Origin: Neptunitalea chrysea
GTDB lineage: Bacteria > Bacteroidota > Bacteroidia > Flavobacteriales > Flavobacteriaceae
Direction: 5' to 3'
Assembly: GCF_027924145.1 (NCBI RefSeq)
Contig: NZ_BRVP01000004.1
Coordinates: 169,607 to 233,606 of the forward strand
DNA: 64,000 nucleotides
In this document: positions 50,956-62,023 of the stretch, piece by piece
How the letters are laid out: each line of letters starts with the position of its first letter
Position numbering within the stretch: position 1 is the first letter of the stretch
Position numbers and translations under genes: made by a program
The notes under the pieces: generated by a model
The model's database searches: none
What the model saw: the letters and a program-made list of their open reading frames with translations, nothing else
Told to the model about the DNA's origin: nothing

Positions 50956-53508
50956 TTAAGAAGATTTTTCAGCCTTCGTTATAGTGATGTTTAATTCATC
51001 TTCGCCATCTTCAAGATCCATTAGAATTTTATCTCCCTCGTCAAGTTTAGCAGAAACAATTTCTTCGGCTAAGGCATCTTCAATATATTTCTGAATGGCT
51101 CTTTTAAGAGGTCGCGCACCATATTGTCTGTCAAATCCTTTTTCAGCAATATGGTTTTTCGCTTTTTCGGTTAAAGTTAGTTCATAACCTAAATCTTTAA
51201 TTCTTAACAATAGTTTTTCAAGTTCTATATCAATAATTTTAAAGATATCTTCTTTTTCTAAAGCGTTGAATACAATAACATCATCAATTCTGTTTAAGAA
51301 CTCAGGAGCAAAAGCCTTTTTCAAAGCATTTTCAATAACACTTTTCTGGTGTTGGTCTGCTTGTGATACTTTTGCAGAGGTTCCAAAACCAACTCCCTGA
51401 CCAAAATCTTTAAGCTGACGAGCTCCAATATTAGAAGTCATAATGATAATAGTGTTTCTAAAATCAATTTTTCTACCAAGACTATCTGTTAAAAATCCAT
51501 CATCTAACACTTGTAGCATCATGTTAAAGATGTCAGGGTGTGCTTTTTCAACCTCGTCTAATAGTACAACAGAATATGGTTTTCTTCTAATTTTTTCAGT
51601 TAACTGTCCACCTTCTTCATATCCAACATATCCCGGAGGTGCCCCTACTAATCTAGAGATGGCGAATTTCTCCATATATTCACTCATATCAATACGTACC
51701 AGAGCATCTTCAGAATCAAATAATTCTTTGGCTAAAATTTTAGCCAGTTGAGTTTTACCAACCCCAGTTTGACCTAAGAATATGAAGGAGCCAATTGGTT
51801 TGTTCGGATCTTTTAATCCGGCTCTGTTACGTTGAATCGCTTTGGCTACTTTATTAACAGCTTCATCTTGCCCAATAACTTTACCTCTAATGTGTTCGGG
51901 TAACTTCGCTAATTTGTTAATTTCTTTTTGGGCAATTCTGTTTACAGGAATACCGCTCATCATAGAAACAACATCCGCTACATTGTCTTCGTTTACAGTT
52001 TCTTTATGAAGTTTAGATTCTTCTTCCCATTTTTCTTGAGCAATTAACAGTTCCTTTTCAATACGTTTCTCATCGTCTCTAAGCTTTGCTGCCTCTTCGT
52101 ATTTCTGTTTCTTAACAACGGAGTTTTTAAGTTCTTTAACCTCTTCTAATTGTTTTTCAAGGTCTATAATTTGTTTAGGAACATCCATGTTTGTGATGTG
52201 TACTCTAGAACCTGCTTCATCTAAAGCATCAATAGCCTTGTCTGGTAAAAAACGATCGGTTATATATCTGTTTGTTAATTTTACACAAGCCTCAATTGCT
52301 TCGTCAGTGTACTTTACATTATGGTGCTCTTCATATTTTTCCTTAATGTTATGAAGAATCTGAATGGTTTCATCTACTGTTGTAGGTTCTACAATTACTT
52401 TTTGGAAACGTCTTTCTAAAGCTCCGTCTTTCTCAATGTATTGACGATATTCGTCTAGAGTGGTAGCTCCAATACATTGAATTTCACCTCTTGCCAATGC
52501 AGGCTTAAACATGTTAGAAGCGTCTAAACTACCTGTAGCACCACCAGCACCTACAATGGTGTGAATTTCATCTATAAACAAAATAAGATCGTCATTCTTT
52601 TCAAGCTCATTCATTACGGCTTTCATACGCTCTTCAAATTGTCCTCTGTATTTTGTACCAGCTACTAAGGAAGCTAGGTCAAGCGTAACTACGCGTTTAT
52701 TATAAAGTATTCTCGATACTTTCTTTTTAATAATACGCAAAGCCAAACCTTCAGCAATGGCGCTTTTACCAACTCCTGGTTCTCCAATAAGAAGCGGGTT
52801 GTTTTTCTTTCTTCTACTTAAAATTTGAGAAACACGCTCAATTTCTTTTTCTCTACCTACAACAGGGTCAAGTTTACCTTCTTCGGCAAGTTGCGTTAAG
52901 TCTCTACCAAAATTATCTAAAACAGGAGTTTTAGATTTTTTGTTGGATTTAGAAGAGCTGCCAGAGGCACCCCCACCAAATGGGCCATCTTTCGAAAGGT
53001 CATCTGAATTCCCTGCATCATCAGAAAATGATTCAGCAGAAGGAGATTCTATATAATCATCGTCACTTGTTATCATAAGTTTAAATTGTTCTTTAACATT
53101 GTCATAATCTACCCTCAACTTGTTTAATAACTTTGTTGTAGGGTCGTTCTCGTTTCTTAAAATACAAAGTAGCAGGTGTGCTGTATTAATAGAAGAGCTC
53201 TGAAAAAGCTTAGCTTCTAAAAATGTTGTTTTCAGTGCACGTTCAGCCTGTCTTGTTAAATGTAAGTTTTGTTTGTTTTGCGATTGCGCGTATTCTGGAT
53301 TGGTCGGACTTAGAATTTCAACTTTTCGTCTTAATAACTCTAAATCTATATCTAGTGCATGCAAAATGCTAATAGCTTTTCCATTGCCATCTCTTAACAA
53401 CCCCAACATTAGATGCTCCGTACCAATAAAGTCATGACCTAATCGTAAGGCTTCTTCCTTACTATATGCAATCACATCTTTTACTCTTGGTGAAAAATTA
53501 TCATCCAT
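50956..53508 (-). CDS. clpC: ATP-dependent Clp protease ATP-binding subunit ClpC
   Basis: An 850-residue HSP100 unfoldase. Domains in order: double Clp-N repeat (about 1-145), Ser/Gly-rich linker, AAA1 with Walker A GEPGVGKSAIAEG, a UVR-bearing middle region (KQKYEEAAKLRDDEKRIEK), AAA2 with Walker A GQTGVGKTQLAK, and the ClpB-D2-small domain. The VGF tripeptide in FGQGVGFGT is the ClpP-binding loop, so it should dock on ClpP to degrade proteins. The ATG is preceded by AAGGAG at 6-bp spacing, unusual in this phylum. Divergent from gyrA. Confidence 0.96.
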   Translation of the reverse strand: MDDNFSPRVKDVIAYSKEEALRLGHDFIGTEHLMLGLLRDGNGKAISILHALDIDLELLRRKVEILSPTNPEYAQSQNKQNLHLTRQAERALKTTFLEAKLFQSSSINTAHLLLCILRNENDPTTKLLNKLRVDYDNVKEQFKLMITSDDDYIESPSAESFSDDAGNSDDLSKDGPFGGGASGSSSKSNKKSKTPVLDNFGRDLTQLAEEGKLDPVVGREKEIERVSQILSRRKKNNPLLIGEPGVGKSAIAEGLALRIIKKKVSRILYNKRVVTLDLASLVAGTKYRGQFEERMKAVMNELEKNDDLILFIDEIHTIVGAGGATGSLDASNMFKPALARGEIQCIGATTLDEYRQYIEKDGALERRFQKVIVEPTTVDETIQILHNIKEKYEEHHNVKYTDEAIEACVKLTNRYITDRFLPDKAIDALDEAGSRVHITNMDVPKQIIDLEKQLEEVKELKNSVVKKQKYEEAAKLRDDEKRIEKELLIAQEKWEEESKLHKETVNEDNVADVVSMMSGIPVNRIAQKEINKLAKLPEHIRGKVIGQDEAVNKVAKAIQRNRAGLKDPNKPIGSFIFLGQTGVGKTQLAKILAKELFDSEDALVRIDMSEYMEKFAISRLVGAPPGYVGYEEGGQLTEKIRRKPYSVVLLDEVEKAHPDIFNMMLQVLDDGFLTDSLGRKIDFRNTIIIMTSNIGARQLKDFGQGVGFGTSAKVSQADQHQKSVIENALKKAFAPEFLNRIDDVIVFNALEKEDIFKIIDIELEKLLLRIKDLGYELTLTEKAKNHIAEKGFDRQYGARPLKRAIQKYIEDALAEEIVSAKLDEGDKILMDLEDGEDELNITITKAEKSS

Positions 53509-53514
53509 AAATTA

Positions 53515-53520
53515 CTCCTT
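53515..53520 (-). promoter_or_regulatory. Shine-Dalgarno-like site before clpC
   Basis: On minus AAGGAG, 6 bp before the ATG. Classical ribosome-binding sites are rare in Bacteroidota. Confidence 0.5.
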
Positions 53521-53766
53521 TCAATTATAAAATTTCAAAAATTTTAATATACCAATGGCAATAATTATACCCTAAATTGTCTTCTACTTGCTAAGTGACG
53601 AAAAATAATAGACAAAAACAATATTTGTAAGTGTGTTTTTTTAACCTTTATAATAGTTTTAACTGTTAATAAAATTGGGAAAAAAAGGATTTTTGTCTCT
53701 TAATACCCTATTTAAATTATGTATATTAGCGAGGTTAATAAATTAGCGTTTAATTAAATTTTTGAT

Positions 53767-56292
53767 ATGGCAGAAGGGGAAAAACTGATTCCTATTAATA
53801 TTGAAGATGAAATGAAATCGGCGTACATTGATTACTCAATGTCGGTGATTGTTTCCAGAGCTTTACCAGACGTAAGAGACGGTCTAAAGCCAGTTCATAG
53901 AAGGGTTTTATTCGGAATGTATGAATTAGGAGTACTAAGTAACAGAGCCCATAAAAAATCAGCAAGAATAGTAGGAGAAGTTTTAGGTAAATATCACCCT
54001 CATGGTGATAGTTCGGTATACGATGCTATGGTACGTATGGCGCAAGAATGGAGCTTACGCTATATGTTGGTAGATGGTCAAGGGAACTTCGGATCTGTAG
54101 ATGGTGATAGTCCGGCAGCAATGCGTTATACGGAAGCACGTATGCGAAAAATTGCTGAAGACATGTTGGCAGATATTGACAAAGAGACAGTTGACCAACA
54201 ATTAAACTTTGACGACACCTTAAAAGAACCAATAGTTTTACCAACTAGAGTTCCTAACTTATTAGTGAATGGAGCGTCTGGTATTGCGGTAGGTATGGCT
54301 ACTAATATGCCTCCTCATAACTTAAGTGAGGTAGTAGATGGGACTATTGCGTATATAGAGAACAATGATATTGAAATAGATGAGCTAATTCAGTATGTTA
54401 AAGCGCCTGATTTTCCAACGGGTGGTACTATTTATGGGTACGATGGTGTTAGAGAGGCTTTTAAAACCGGTAGGGGTAGAGTAGTGATACGTGCAAAAGC
54501 TAACTTTGAAGAAGTTCATGGTAAAGAATGTATAGTAGTTACGGAAATACCATATCAGGTGAATAAAGCGGATATGATTAAGAAAACGGCCGATCTTGTT
54601 AATGATAAGAGGATTGAAGGTATTTCTACAATCCGTGATGAGTCTGACCGTAAAGGGATGCGTATTGTATACGTGTTAAAGCGTGACGCTATTCCTAATA
54701 TTGTTTTAAATTTACTTTATAAGTATACTGCATTACAGTCGTCATTTAGTGTTAATAACATTGCTTTAGTTAAGGGTAGACCACTTACATTGAATCTAAA
54801 AGATATGATTCATTATTTTGTGGAACACAGACATGAGGTAGTTGTTAGAAGAACTGAATACGAGCTACGTAAAGCAGAAGAAAGAGCTCATATTTTAGAA
54901 GGACTTATTATCGCATCTGATAATATAGATGAAGTTATTGCTATTATTCGAGGTTCTCAAAGTCCTGACGAAGCACGTTCTAAACTAATAGAGCGTTTTA
55001 GTCTGTCTCAAATTCAGGCACGTGCTATTGTAGAAATGAGACTTCGTCAGTTAACGGGGCTTGAACAAGATAAACTTCGTAATGAATATGATGAAATCAT
55101 GAAGTTTATTGAAGAGTGTAAAGATATTTTAGCGCGTAAAGAGCGTAGGATGGATATCATTAAAACAGAACTTCTTGAGGTAAAAGATAAGTACGGAGAC
55201 GAAAGAAGATCTGTTATAGAGTATGCGGGAGGTGACTTTAGTATGGAGGATATGATTGCCGATGAACAAGTGGTAATTACTATTTCGCATGCGGGTTATA
55301 TTAAGCGTACACCACTTTCTGAATACAAAACTCAAAACCGTGGCGGTGTAGGGCAAAAAGCGTCTACCACACGTAATGAGGATTTCCTTGAATATTTATT
55401 TGTTGGTACCAATCACCAGTACATGCTGTTCTTTACACAAAAAGGAAAATGTTTCTGGATGCGTGTATTTGAAATACCTGAAGGTAGTAAAACATCAAAG
55501 GGTAGAGCAATACAAAACCTTATTAATATAGAAATGGATGATAAGGTAAAAGCATTTATTTGTACTCAGGATCTTAAGGACGAAGAATATATTAATAGTC
55601 ATTATGTAATGATGGCTACTAAAAAAGGAGTTGTTAAGAAAACTTCTTTAGAGGCGTATTCAAGACCTAGACAAAATGGTATTAACGCCATTACAGTTAG
55701 AGAAGGGGATGAGTTGCTAGAGGCTAAATTAACTACTGGTAACAGTCAGGTAATGTTAGCGGTGAAATCAGGTAAAGCAATTCGTTTTGAGGAAAGTAAA
55801 ACTCGACCTATGGGTAGAAGTGCTTCTGGGGTAAGAGGAATTACTTTGGCAGATGATGCTGATGAAGTGGTAGGAATGATTGCTATTGAAAACTCTCAGG
55901 AAGAAACTGTATTAGTAGTTTCTGAGAATGGGTATGGTAAACGTACATATATAGATGATCCAGAAGATGGGGAGCCTGTATATCGTGTAACCAACCGTGG
56001 AGGTAAAGGGGTTAAAACCATTTCTATTACTGAAAAAACAGGACAGTTAGTAGCTATTAAGAGCGTTACAGATAATGACGATTTAATGATTATTAATAAA
56101 TCGGGTATTGCTATTCGTCTTGGGTTAGAGAATCTTCGTATTATGGGAAGAGCTACTCAAGGGGTTAAATTAATTAATATAAAAGGAAATGACTCTATAG
56201 CTGCTGTGGCTAAAGTAATGAAAGAGGAAGAAGGTGAAGAAGATATCACCGATGGAGTAGATGAAATTGAAAACGGAACAGATATTGATTAA
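53767..56292 (+). CDS. gyrA: DNA gyrase subunit A
   Basis: An 841-residue type IIA topoisomerase subunit that cuts and rejoins DNA with GyrB to introduce negative supercoils. The catalytic tyrosine is Y121 in [10 protein letters not shown]. In the quinolone-resistance region GDSSVYDAM the positions equal to E. coli S83 and D87 are S82 and D86, the sensitive form. The C-terminal half carries the beta-pinwheel repeats, with the GyrA-box residues seen in [12 protein letters not shown]. The acidic tail [11 protein letters not shown] is common. A TPR gene follows after 28 bp. Confidence 0.98.
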   Translation: MAEGEKLIPINIEDEMKSAYIDYSMSVIVSRALPDVRDGLKPVHRRVLFGMYELGVLSNRAHKKSARIVGEVLGKYHPHGDSSVYDAMVRMAQEWSLRYMLVDGQGNFGSVDGDSPAAMRYTEARMRKIAEDMLADIDKETVDQQLNFDDTLKEPIVLPTRVPNLLVNGASGIAVGMATNMPPHNLSEVVDGTIAYIENNDIEIDELIQYVKAPDFPTGGTIYGYDGVREAFKTGRGRVVIRAKANFEEVHGKECIVVTEIPYQVNKADMIKKTADLVNDKRIEGISTIRDESDRKGMRIVYVLKRDAIPNIVLNLLYKYTALQSSFSVNNIALVKGRPLTLNLKDMIHYFVEHRHEVVVRRTEYELRKAEERAHILEGLIIASDNIDEVIAIIRGSQSPDEARSKLIERFSLSQIQARAIVEMRLRQLTGLEQDKLRNEYDEIMKFIEECKDILARKERRMDIIKTELLEVKDKYGDERRSVIEYAGGDFSMEDMIADEQVVITISHAGYIKRTPLSEYKTQNRGGVGQKASTTRNEDFLEYLFVGTNHQYMLFFTQKGKCFWMRVFEIPEGSKTSKGRAIQNLINIEMDDKVKAFICTQDLKDEEYINSHYVMMATKKGVVKKTSLEAYSRPRQNGINAITVREGDELLEAKLTTGNSQVMLAVKSGKAIRFEESKTRPMGRSASGVRGITLADDADEVVGMIAIENSQEETVLVVSENGYGKRTYIDDPEDGEPVYRVTNRGGKGVKTISITEKTGQLVAIKSVTDNDDLMIINKSGIAIRLGLENLRIMGRATQGVKLINIKGNDSIAAVAKVMKEEEGEEDITDGVDEIENGTDID

Positions 56293-56320
56293 ACTAACGT
56301 AAATATAAATAGAAATTAAA

Positions 56321-57592
56321 ATGAGAAATAAGCTAATAATGGGAGCTTTACTTTCATCAAGTATGCTTTCATTTGGTCAAAAAGACGAAATAAAAAGCGC
56401 AGAAAAAGCCTTGAAAAGTAATGATTATGAGGCGGCACTTTCTACTTTATCTTCTGTAGATGGAAATTCTGCTGATGCAAAATTAAAAGGTAAGTACTAT
56501 TTTTATCTTGGGAAGTCTAACATGATGTTAGGTGCGCCTAATAAAGAAAGTATCAAAGTTGATTATGTGAAAAGCGGAATGGAAGCTTTTGATAAATTAG
56601 TTGCTTTTGAAAAAGAAAATAAGGCTAAGTATACTGACGAGGCTTTGGCTTTAAAGAGTGCAGTAGCTGATACTGTTAAAAACGCTGCTTTTGCTAGTAA
56701 CGAAAAAAAAGAATTTGATGTTGCTTCAAAAGAATTTGAATTAGTATATAGATTAAAGCCTATAGATACGGCTAGTTACAGTAATGCTGCTATTACTGCA
56801 GGTATTGCTAAAGATTATGATAGGGCGATTAAAATTTACAACGATCTTTTAGAGATTGGGTATGATGGATCTACAGTGCAGTATTTTGCAACTGATGTAG
56901 CAACAAACGATGTTACTCCTTTTACAGATAAAAAAACAAGAGATTTATATGTAAAGAGTGGGGCTTATAAAGACCCTGAAGATAAGAAAACGCCTTCTCA
57001 AAGACCTGAGATAATTAAAAGATTGGCTTTGATTTATGTAGAGCAAGGAGAAAATGATAAAGCAATTGCTGCATTTGACCAAGCTATTGCAAATGAGCCA
57101 GATAATGTTGACTTAATTATGAGTCAAGCGTTTGTTTACTACGAAATGGGAGATAACGCTAAGTTTAAGGAGTTGATGCAAAGAGCTTCTGAAATGGCAC
57201 CTGATAATGCTGAAATTCAATTTAACATTGGAGTAGCTAGTGGTAAACTAAAAGACTATGAAGGTGCTAAAGCTGCCTATAAGAGAGCGCTTGAGATTAA
57301 GCCTACTTATAAAGATGCTGCTACAAACTTATCTACTACTTACCTAGATGAAGGAAATGGAGTTATTGAAAAAATGAATGCTTTAGGTAATACGAAAGAA
57401 GATAATGAGAAATTTGAGGTGTATGCTAAGCAAAAAGAAGAGTTATACTATAATGCTGCAAATGTGTTAGAAGCGTATCTTAAGGAAACTGGAACTACAG
57501 ACCCTAAGTTACTTGACTTCTTAAAGCAAATTTATGGAGCAGTTAGTGATACTGAAAACTTCAAAAGAATTAAAGATATGTTAGGAGAGTAA
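56321..57592 (+). CDS. Exported tetratricopeptide-repeat protein
   Basis: A 423-residue protein with a signal peptide (about 1-19, MRNKLIMGALLSSSMLSFGQ) and TPR units throughout. The clearest repeats are in AAITAGIAKDYDRAIKIYND, EQGENDKAIAAFDQAIANEP and KLKDYEGAKAAYKRALEIKP. TPR arrays bind proteins; no enzyme domain is present. It follows gyrA by 28 bp and shares its transcript, ending at a strong terminator. Its partner is unknown. Confidence 0.88.
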   Translation: MRNKLIMGALLSSSMLSFGQKDEIKSAEKALKSNDYEAALSTLSSVDGNSADAKLKGKYYFYLGKSNMMLGAPNKESIKVDYVKSGMEAFDKLVAFEKENKAKYTDEALALKSAVADTVKNAAFASNEKKEFDVASKEFELVYRLKPIDTASYSNAAITAGIAKDYDRAIKIYNDLLEIGYDGSTVQYFATDVATNDVTPFTDKKTRDLYVKSGAYKDPEDKKTPSQRPEIIKRLALIYVEQGENDKAIAAFDQAIANEPDNVDLIMSQAFVYYEMGDNAKFKELMQRASEMAPDNAEIQFNIGVASGKLKDYEGAKAAYKRALEIKPTYKDAATNLSTTYLDEGNGVIEKMNALGNTKEDNEKFEVYAKQKEELYYNAANVLEAYLKETGTTDPKLLDFLKQIYGAVSDTENFKRIKDMLGE

Positions 57593-57617
57593 TTTACTCA
57601 CTAACTATTAATATACT

Positions 57618-57645
57618 AAAAACCCTCTTTTAAAGAGGGTTTTTT
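57618..57645. terminator. Bidirectional terminator, TPR gene / NlpC-P60 gene
   Basis: AAAAACCCTCTTT pairs with AAAGAGGGTTTTT around a central T, with U-tracts on both strands. It lies between convergent stops. Confidence 0.88.
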
Positions 57646-57646
57646 A

Positions 57647-58393
57647 TTATATAATCTTTTTAATAACACGTAGTTGATGCGTGTGTTTCCGTAAATCTAC
57701 GTTGAAGATGCCAGAATGATCTATACGGTCTATTCTAACCTTACCATGAGAGTGTATAATGTAGTTGTCTTGCATCATGACACCAACATGAATAATTTGT
57801 CCTTCTTCGTTATCAAAAAAGGCAAGATCACCTGGTTCGCTTTCTTCAATAAAACTTAAAGGTTCTCCTTGTGTAGCTTGTTGGGATGCGTCTCTAAGTA
57901 ATTGATATCCGTTTAGTTTATACACCATTTGGGTGAAGCCCGAGCAATCAATACCAAAAGGTGTTTTACCACCCCATAAATATGGTGTATTTAAGTATTT
58001 AAAAGAGGTGTTTACAATTTGCTCTTTAGGTTGAACACCTGATATAAAAGCCCCATCATAAGATGCATTTAATATATTTGAGTTGCTTACTACGGCGCCT
58101 AGAGGGATATGTGCAAGCTGATTGTTGGTTTCTATAAATTCAATAATGTCAGACGAAAAAGCAGCAGTACTATTATCTATAGTTTTATATACTTCTTCTT
58201 CTATAAGTAGTAGTTGTTTGTTGTCAATCCAACCTTCATACGTATCGTATGCTACCCGAACTCGACTCCATTTTTTTCGTTGTTCAAGTATTTTAAAATG
58301 TTCGCCGTAAAGTATTTGCGAAACCATTTCGCTACTGTCTGATGGTTCTAATCGTAAAGGAACAATACTTAGGTTACAAATTCCGAATAGCAT
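57647..58393 (-). CDS. C40-family cell-wall peptidase (SH3 + NlpC/P60)
   Basis: A 248-residue protein: an SH3-like part (about 1-65, with WSRVRVAYDTYEGWID), a second short SH3-like segment, then an NlpC/P60 domain with catalytic C150 (FGIDCSGF), H202 (IIHVGVM) and H214. It should cut gamma-D-glutamyl-diaminopimelate or related bonds in peptidoglycan. No signal peptide is visible, so it may act on recycled muropeptides like YkfC, or be exported by another route. The catalytic triad is complete. Confidence 0.9.
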   Translation of the reverse strand: MLFGICNLSIVPLRLEPSDSSEMVSQILYGEHFKILEQRKKWSRVRVAYDTYEGWIDNKQLLLIEEEVYKTIDNSTAAFSSDIIEFIETNNQLAHIPLGAVVSNSNILNASYDGAFISGVQPKEQIVNTSFKYLNTPYLWGGKTPFGIDCSGFTQMVYKLNGYQLLRDASQQATQGEPLSFIEESEPGDLAFFDNEEGQIIHVGVMMQDNYIIHSHGKVRIDRIDHSGIFNVDLRKHTHQLRVIKKII

Positions 58394-58412
58394 GTATTTA
58401 ATTTAAATTTTT

Positions 58413-58462
58413 AACCCTTTTATGAGTTTATTACAAAGTGCTAATTAACTCATAAAAGGGTT
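58413..58462. terminator. Long inverted repeat between the thiolase and NlpC/P60 genes
   Basis: AACCCTTTTATGAGTT pairs with AACTCATAAAAGGGTT over 16 bp, with an 18-nt loop. A T5 tract follows on plus; on minus, the direction of both flanking genes, the U-tract is poor, so it may act as an attenuator or processing site. Confidence 0.6.
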
Positions 58463-58483
58463 TTTAACCAATATATTAAAAAG

Positions 58484-59662
58484 TTAATTTTTTTCTATAA
58501 CAATTGCAGAAGCACCGCCACCACCATTACAAATTGCAGCAGCTCCAATTTTTGCATTATTTTGCTGCAATACGCTCAATAAAGTAATAATAATACGAAC
58601 CCCTGAGCATCCTAGTGGGTGACCCAATGAAACTGCACCACCATTTACATTCACTTTTTCAGGGTCTAAATTTAATAATTTTGTATTTGCTAAACCAACA
58701 ACTGAAAAAGCTTCGTTAAATTCAAAAAAGTCAACGTCTTCTATGGCTATATTGGCTTTGGCTAAAGCTTTTGGTAAAGCTTTAGCAGGAGCCGTAGTAA
58801 ACCATTCTGGTTCGTGTGCAGCATCTGCGTATGCTTTAATGGTAGCCAATGGAGTTAAGTTTAATGCTTTCGCTTTTTCTTCACTCATTAATATTACCGC
58901 TCCCGCTCCATCATTAATGGTAGAAGCATTGGCAGCTGTTACGGTACCACCTTTTGTAAATGCAGGACGTAAGGAGGGGATTTTATCAAGCTTTACATTT
59001 TTAAATTCCTCATCTTCTGAAACAATAATAGGTTCACCTCTTCGTTGTGGAACTGCTACCGGAACTACCTCGTCTTTAAATTTGCCGGCTTCCCAAGCTT
59101 GTTGTGATCGGGTATAAGAGGTGATAGCAAAATTGTCCTGATCTTCTCTTGAGAAGTTGTATTCAACCGCGCAAGTATCTGCACAAACTCCCATCGCTTC
59201 ATTATTGTAAGCGTCTAAAAGACCGTCTTTTTGCATACCGTCTATTAAACTGGTAGCACCAAATTTAACACCGTTTCTCATGTGTACGTAATGCGGTATC
59301 ATGCTCATGTTTTCCATACCTCCGGCAACTACCACATCGGTATCGCCTAAGGCAATAGATTGAGCTGCTTGCATTACCGCTTTCATACCACTAGAGCATA
59401 CTTTGTTAACCGTAGTACAAGGAACCGTATTTGGAATTCCGGCTAAGATAGCAGCCTGTCGTGCAGGTGCTTGTCCTTCTCCAGCTTGTACCACATTTCC
59501 CATAAGTACTTCGTCTACAAGAGTAGCATCTAAGTTAATTTTCTCTAACGCGCCTTTAATGGCAAATGCTCCTAACTGAGGAGCAGGGATACCCGACAAA
59601 TTTCCCATAAAGCTTCCAATAGGAGTACGGGCTGCGGATACTATAACAACATTTTTTGTCAT
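58484..59662 (-). CDS. Acetyl-CoA C-acyltransferase (thiolase)
   Basis: A 392-residue thiolase II family enzyme condensing two acetyl-CoA or cleaving 3-ketoacyl-CoA. The acyl-accepting cysteine is in NKVCSSGMKAVM (about C88), the histidine in GGAVSLGHPLGCSG and the second cysteine in ICNGGGGAS. MTKNVVIVSAARTPIGSF is a typical start. It stands alone in this window without other beta-oxidation genes, so a biosynthetic acetoacetyl-CoA role (atoB/phaA-like) is as likely as degradation. Confidence 0.94.
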   Translation of the reverse strand: MTKNVVIVSAARTPIGSFMGNLSGIPAPQLGAFAIKGALEKINLDATLVDEVLMGNVVQAGEGQAPARQAAILAGIPNTVPCTTVNKVCSSGMKAVMQAAQSIALGDTDVVVAGGMENMSMIPHYVHMRNGVKFGATSLIDGMQKDGLLDAYNNEAMGVCADTCAVEYNFSREDQDNFAITSYTRSQQAWEAGKFKDEVVPVAVPQRRGEPIIVSEDEEFKNVKLDKIPSLRPAFTKGGTVTAANASTINDGAGAVILMSEEKAKALNLTPLATIKAYADAAHEPEWFTTAPAKALPKALAKANIAIEDVDFFEFNEAFSVVGLANTKLLNLDPEKVNVNGGAVSLGHPLGCSGVRIIITLLSVLQQNNAKIGAAAICNGGGGASAIVIEKN

Positions 59663-59788
59663 TTGTATAAAATCTTTTGTGTTTTGCGAATTTAATTAAA
59701 TTATACAGAAATACATGGAGATATTCTGATTTTGATATGTGTGAGACTAAGTAATTTTAGTTATTTTTGAGATTCATAGCATAAGTTC

Positions 59789-61831
59789 ATGAAGAAAATA
59801 TCCGATCAATTATATAGAAATCAATCTTTAGTTTATAAGTTCTTTTTGTATGTGGCTACGGTAGTAGGTATTTTATATCTATTTCCTAAGGGAGGACAGT
59901 TTAAATATGAGTTTCAAAAAGGGAAACCATGGCAGTATGAAAACCTGTTGGCGCCATTTGATTTTCCCATACACAAATCTAACGATGAGATAGCTATAGA
60001 AAAAGATAAGGTTTTAAAAACCGTAAAACCCTATTATAATTACAATGCTTCTATACAGCCTATTGTAGAGGCAAAGATAGAAGAACAATTAGAAAATTAT
60101 CTGTCTGATACCCTGCCAGCAGTGGTAAAATCTAAAATAGAATCGGTAGTAGCAAATGTATACAAGAAAGGAGTGGTGGTCTCTTTTGCTAAAGAAGATG
60201 CGGGTGTTATTAATTTAATAGAAGAAGGCAATAAGGTAAAAGAAGTAAAAACGACTTCGGTATTTAAATTAAGTCAGTTACACAATTTTGTTATTAAAAC
60301 ATTTGATAAGGAACCGTATGCAGATTATACAGATCATATCTACGAGTTGCTTATGGATGTTATGGAGCCTAATGTTAGTAAGAACGAAAACTTTACTAAA
60401 AAGGCCAAAGAAGAAGCCTTGAGTAAAATATCGTATACCCGTGGTACAGTGACTTCTGGAAAGCTTATTATTGTTAAGGGGGAAGTAGTAGAAGGAGAAA
60501 AATTCAATATTCTGAATTCATTGAAGAAAGAATATGAATCGCAATTGTGGAGCGAAAGTAACTATACCTGGATTGTAGTTGGCTATGTGTTATTAATTGC
60601 CCTTGTACTGCTTATGTTGTTATTGTTTTTAAATAAATACCGAAACGAAATTTACAACAACAACACCAAAGTTACCTTTATTTTTATGAACATCATGCTA
60701 ATGGTGTTTCTTACTAGTTTTGCCATACAATACAATGTACTTTATATTTACATTGTACCATTGAGTATATTGCCTATTGTATTAAAAGCCTTTTTTGATG
60801 CCCGTACCGGACTTTTTGTGCACGTTCTAACGATATTGATTTTAGGCTTTTTAGTACCTAATAGCTTTGAGTATATTTTTATTCAGATTATGGCTGGTAT
60901 TGTTACCATTCTTACTGTGTCTGAGCTCTATAAAAGAGCCAATTTATTTATTTCGGTAGGGCAAATTACGTTGGTGTATTTACTTTCTTATATTGCTTTT
61001 TATCTGATTAGTGAGGGAGCCTTTAGCTCGGAAGATTTATGGTGGATATTAGGCTTCTTTTTACTAAACGGATTGATTACAGTGGTTTCGGCCCAATCCC
61101 TTATTTATATTTATGAAAAGATTTTTGGCTTGGATTCTGATGTATCGCTATTAGAGTTATCCGATACCAATTCCAGATTGTTACGCGAGTTATCTGAAAA
61201 AGCTCCAGGGACCTTTCATCATAGTTTACAGGTGGCTAACTTGGCCGAGGCAGCGGCTATAGAAATTGGAGCTAATGCCATGTTAGTGAGGGTAGGAGCT
61301 TTGTACCATGATATAGGAAAAATGAATAACCCGACCTTCTTTACCGAAAACCAAAAAGGATCTATTAACCCACATGATGAGTTAGAACCTAAAGAGAGTG
61401 CCTCTATTATTATACACCATGTAATTGATGGTATTGCCTTGGCTAAAAAGAACAATCTCCCCGATAGAATTATAGATTTTATACGTACCCATCACGGCAC
61501 CTCGTTGGTCTACTATTTTTACAAAAAGCAAATTGACTTGGAAGGCGAAGCTGTAAAAGAAGAAGATTTTAGATATAGAGGGGCTATACCGTTCTCTAAA
61601 GAGACAGCTATACTTATGATGTCAGATTCTGTAGAAGCGGCCTCAAAAAGCTTAAAAAACCCTACCTATGGCATTATAGATACTTTTGTAGAGAAGATTA
61701 TTAATAAGCAGATGGATGAAGGACAATTTTTAAATGCCAACATTACGTTTAAAGAAATAGAACAGATAAAAAAGATACTCAAACAAAAGCTGGTAAACAT
61801 TTATCATTTACGAGTAGAATACCCCGAATAG
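59789..61831 (+). CDS. 7TM-HD phosphohydrolase, PgpH-like c-di-AMP phosphodiesterase
   Basis: A 680-residue membrane protein: one N-terminal helix (about 16-33), an extracytoplasmic domain (7TMR-HDED, about 35-260), seven helices (about 262-460) and a cytoplasmic HD domain. The HD metal ligands are in GTFHHSLQVANLAEAA, LYHDIGKM, and HHVIDGI with THHGTSLVYYF. This is the PgpH layout, whose members hydrolyse c-di-AMP. It begins 126 bp from the divergent thiolase and has no partner gene here. Confidence 0.9.
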   Translation: MKKISDQLYRNQSLVYKFFLYVATVVGILYLFPKGGQFKYEFQKGKPWQYENLLAPFDFPIHKSNDEIAIEKDKVLKTVKPYYNYNASIQPIVEAKIEEQLENYLSDTLPAVVKSKIESVVANVYKKGVVVSFAKEDAGVINLIEEGNKVKEVKTTSVFKLSQLHNFVIKTFDKEPYADYTDHIYELLMDVMEPNVSKNENFTKKAKEEALSKISYTRGTVTSGKLIIVKGEVVEGEKFNILNSLKKEYESQLWSESNYTWIVVGYVLLIALVLLMLLLFLNKYRNEIYNNNTKVTFIFMNIMLMVFLTSFAIQYNVLYIYIVPLSILPIVLKAFFDARTGLFVHVLTILILGFLVPNSFEYIFIQIMAGIVTILTVSELYKRANLFISVGQITLVYLLSYIAFYLISEGAFSSEDLWWILGFFLLNGLITVVSAQSLIYIYEKIFGLDSDVSLLELSDTNSRLLRELSEKAPGTFHHSLQVANLAEAAAIEIGANAMLVRVGALYHDIGKMNNPTFFTENQKGSINPHDELEPKESASIIIHHVIDGIALAKKNNLPDRIIDFIRTHHGTSLVYYFYKKQIDLEGEAVKEEDFRYRGAIPFSKETAILMMSDSVEAASKSLKNPTYGIIDTFVEKIINKQMDEGQFLNANITFKEIEQIKKILKQKLVNIYHLRVEYPE

Positions 61832-61947
61832 ACGTATGTTTTCTATAGAATCATAAAAAGTGCTCTGATGAGTTTAATTATAATTTACTGTATTTCATTA
61901 AGATAGAAGGAGAGGTGAAAAAATAATTAAAAAAGTGTAAAGAATAG

Positions 61948-61978
61948 TTGCGTTCTATAATCTGAACCACTACATTTG
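61948..61978 (+). promoter_or_regulatory. Promoter of the tRNA cluster
   Basis: TTG (61948-61950), 20-bp spacer, TACATTTG (61971-61978). It is a full match, 45 bp before tRNA-Ser. Confidence 0.65.
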
Positions 61979-62023
61979 CATCCGCAATTTGAGAATTGCG
62001 CAGTTCTTAATAGAATGGCCAAA

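Noticed and set aside
53509..53766. A consensus promoter for gyrA or clpC in their shared 257-bp gap
   Set aside because: Only boxes with one or more mismatches (for example TATATTAG with wrong -33 spacing, AATATTTG) were found, so none is reported.
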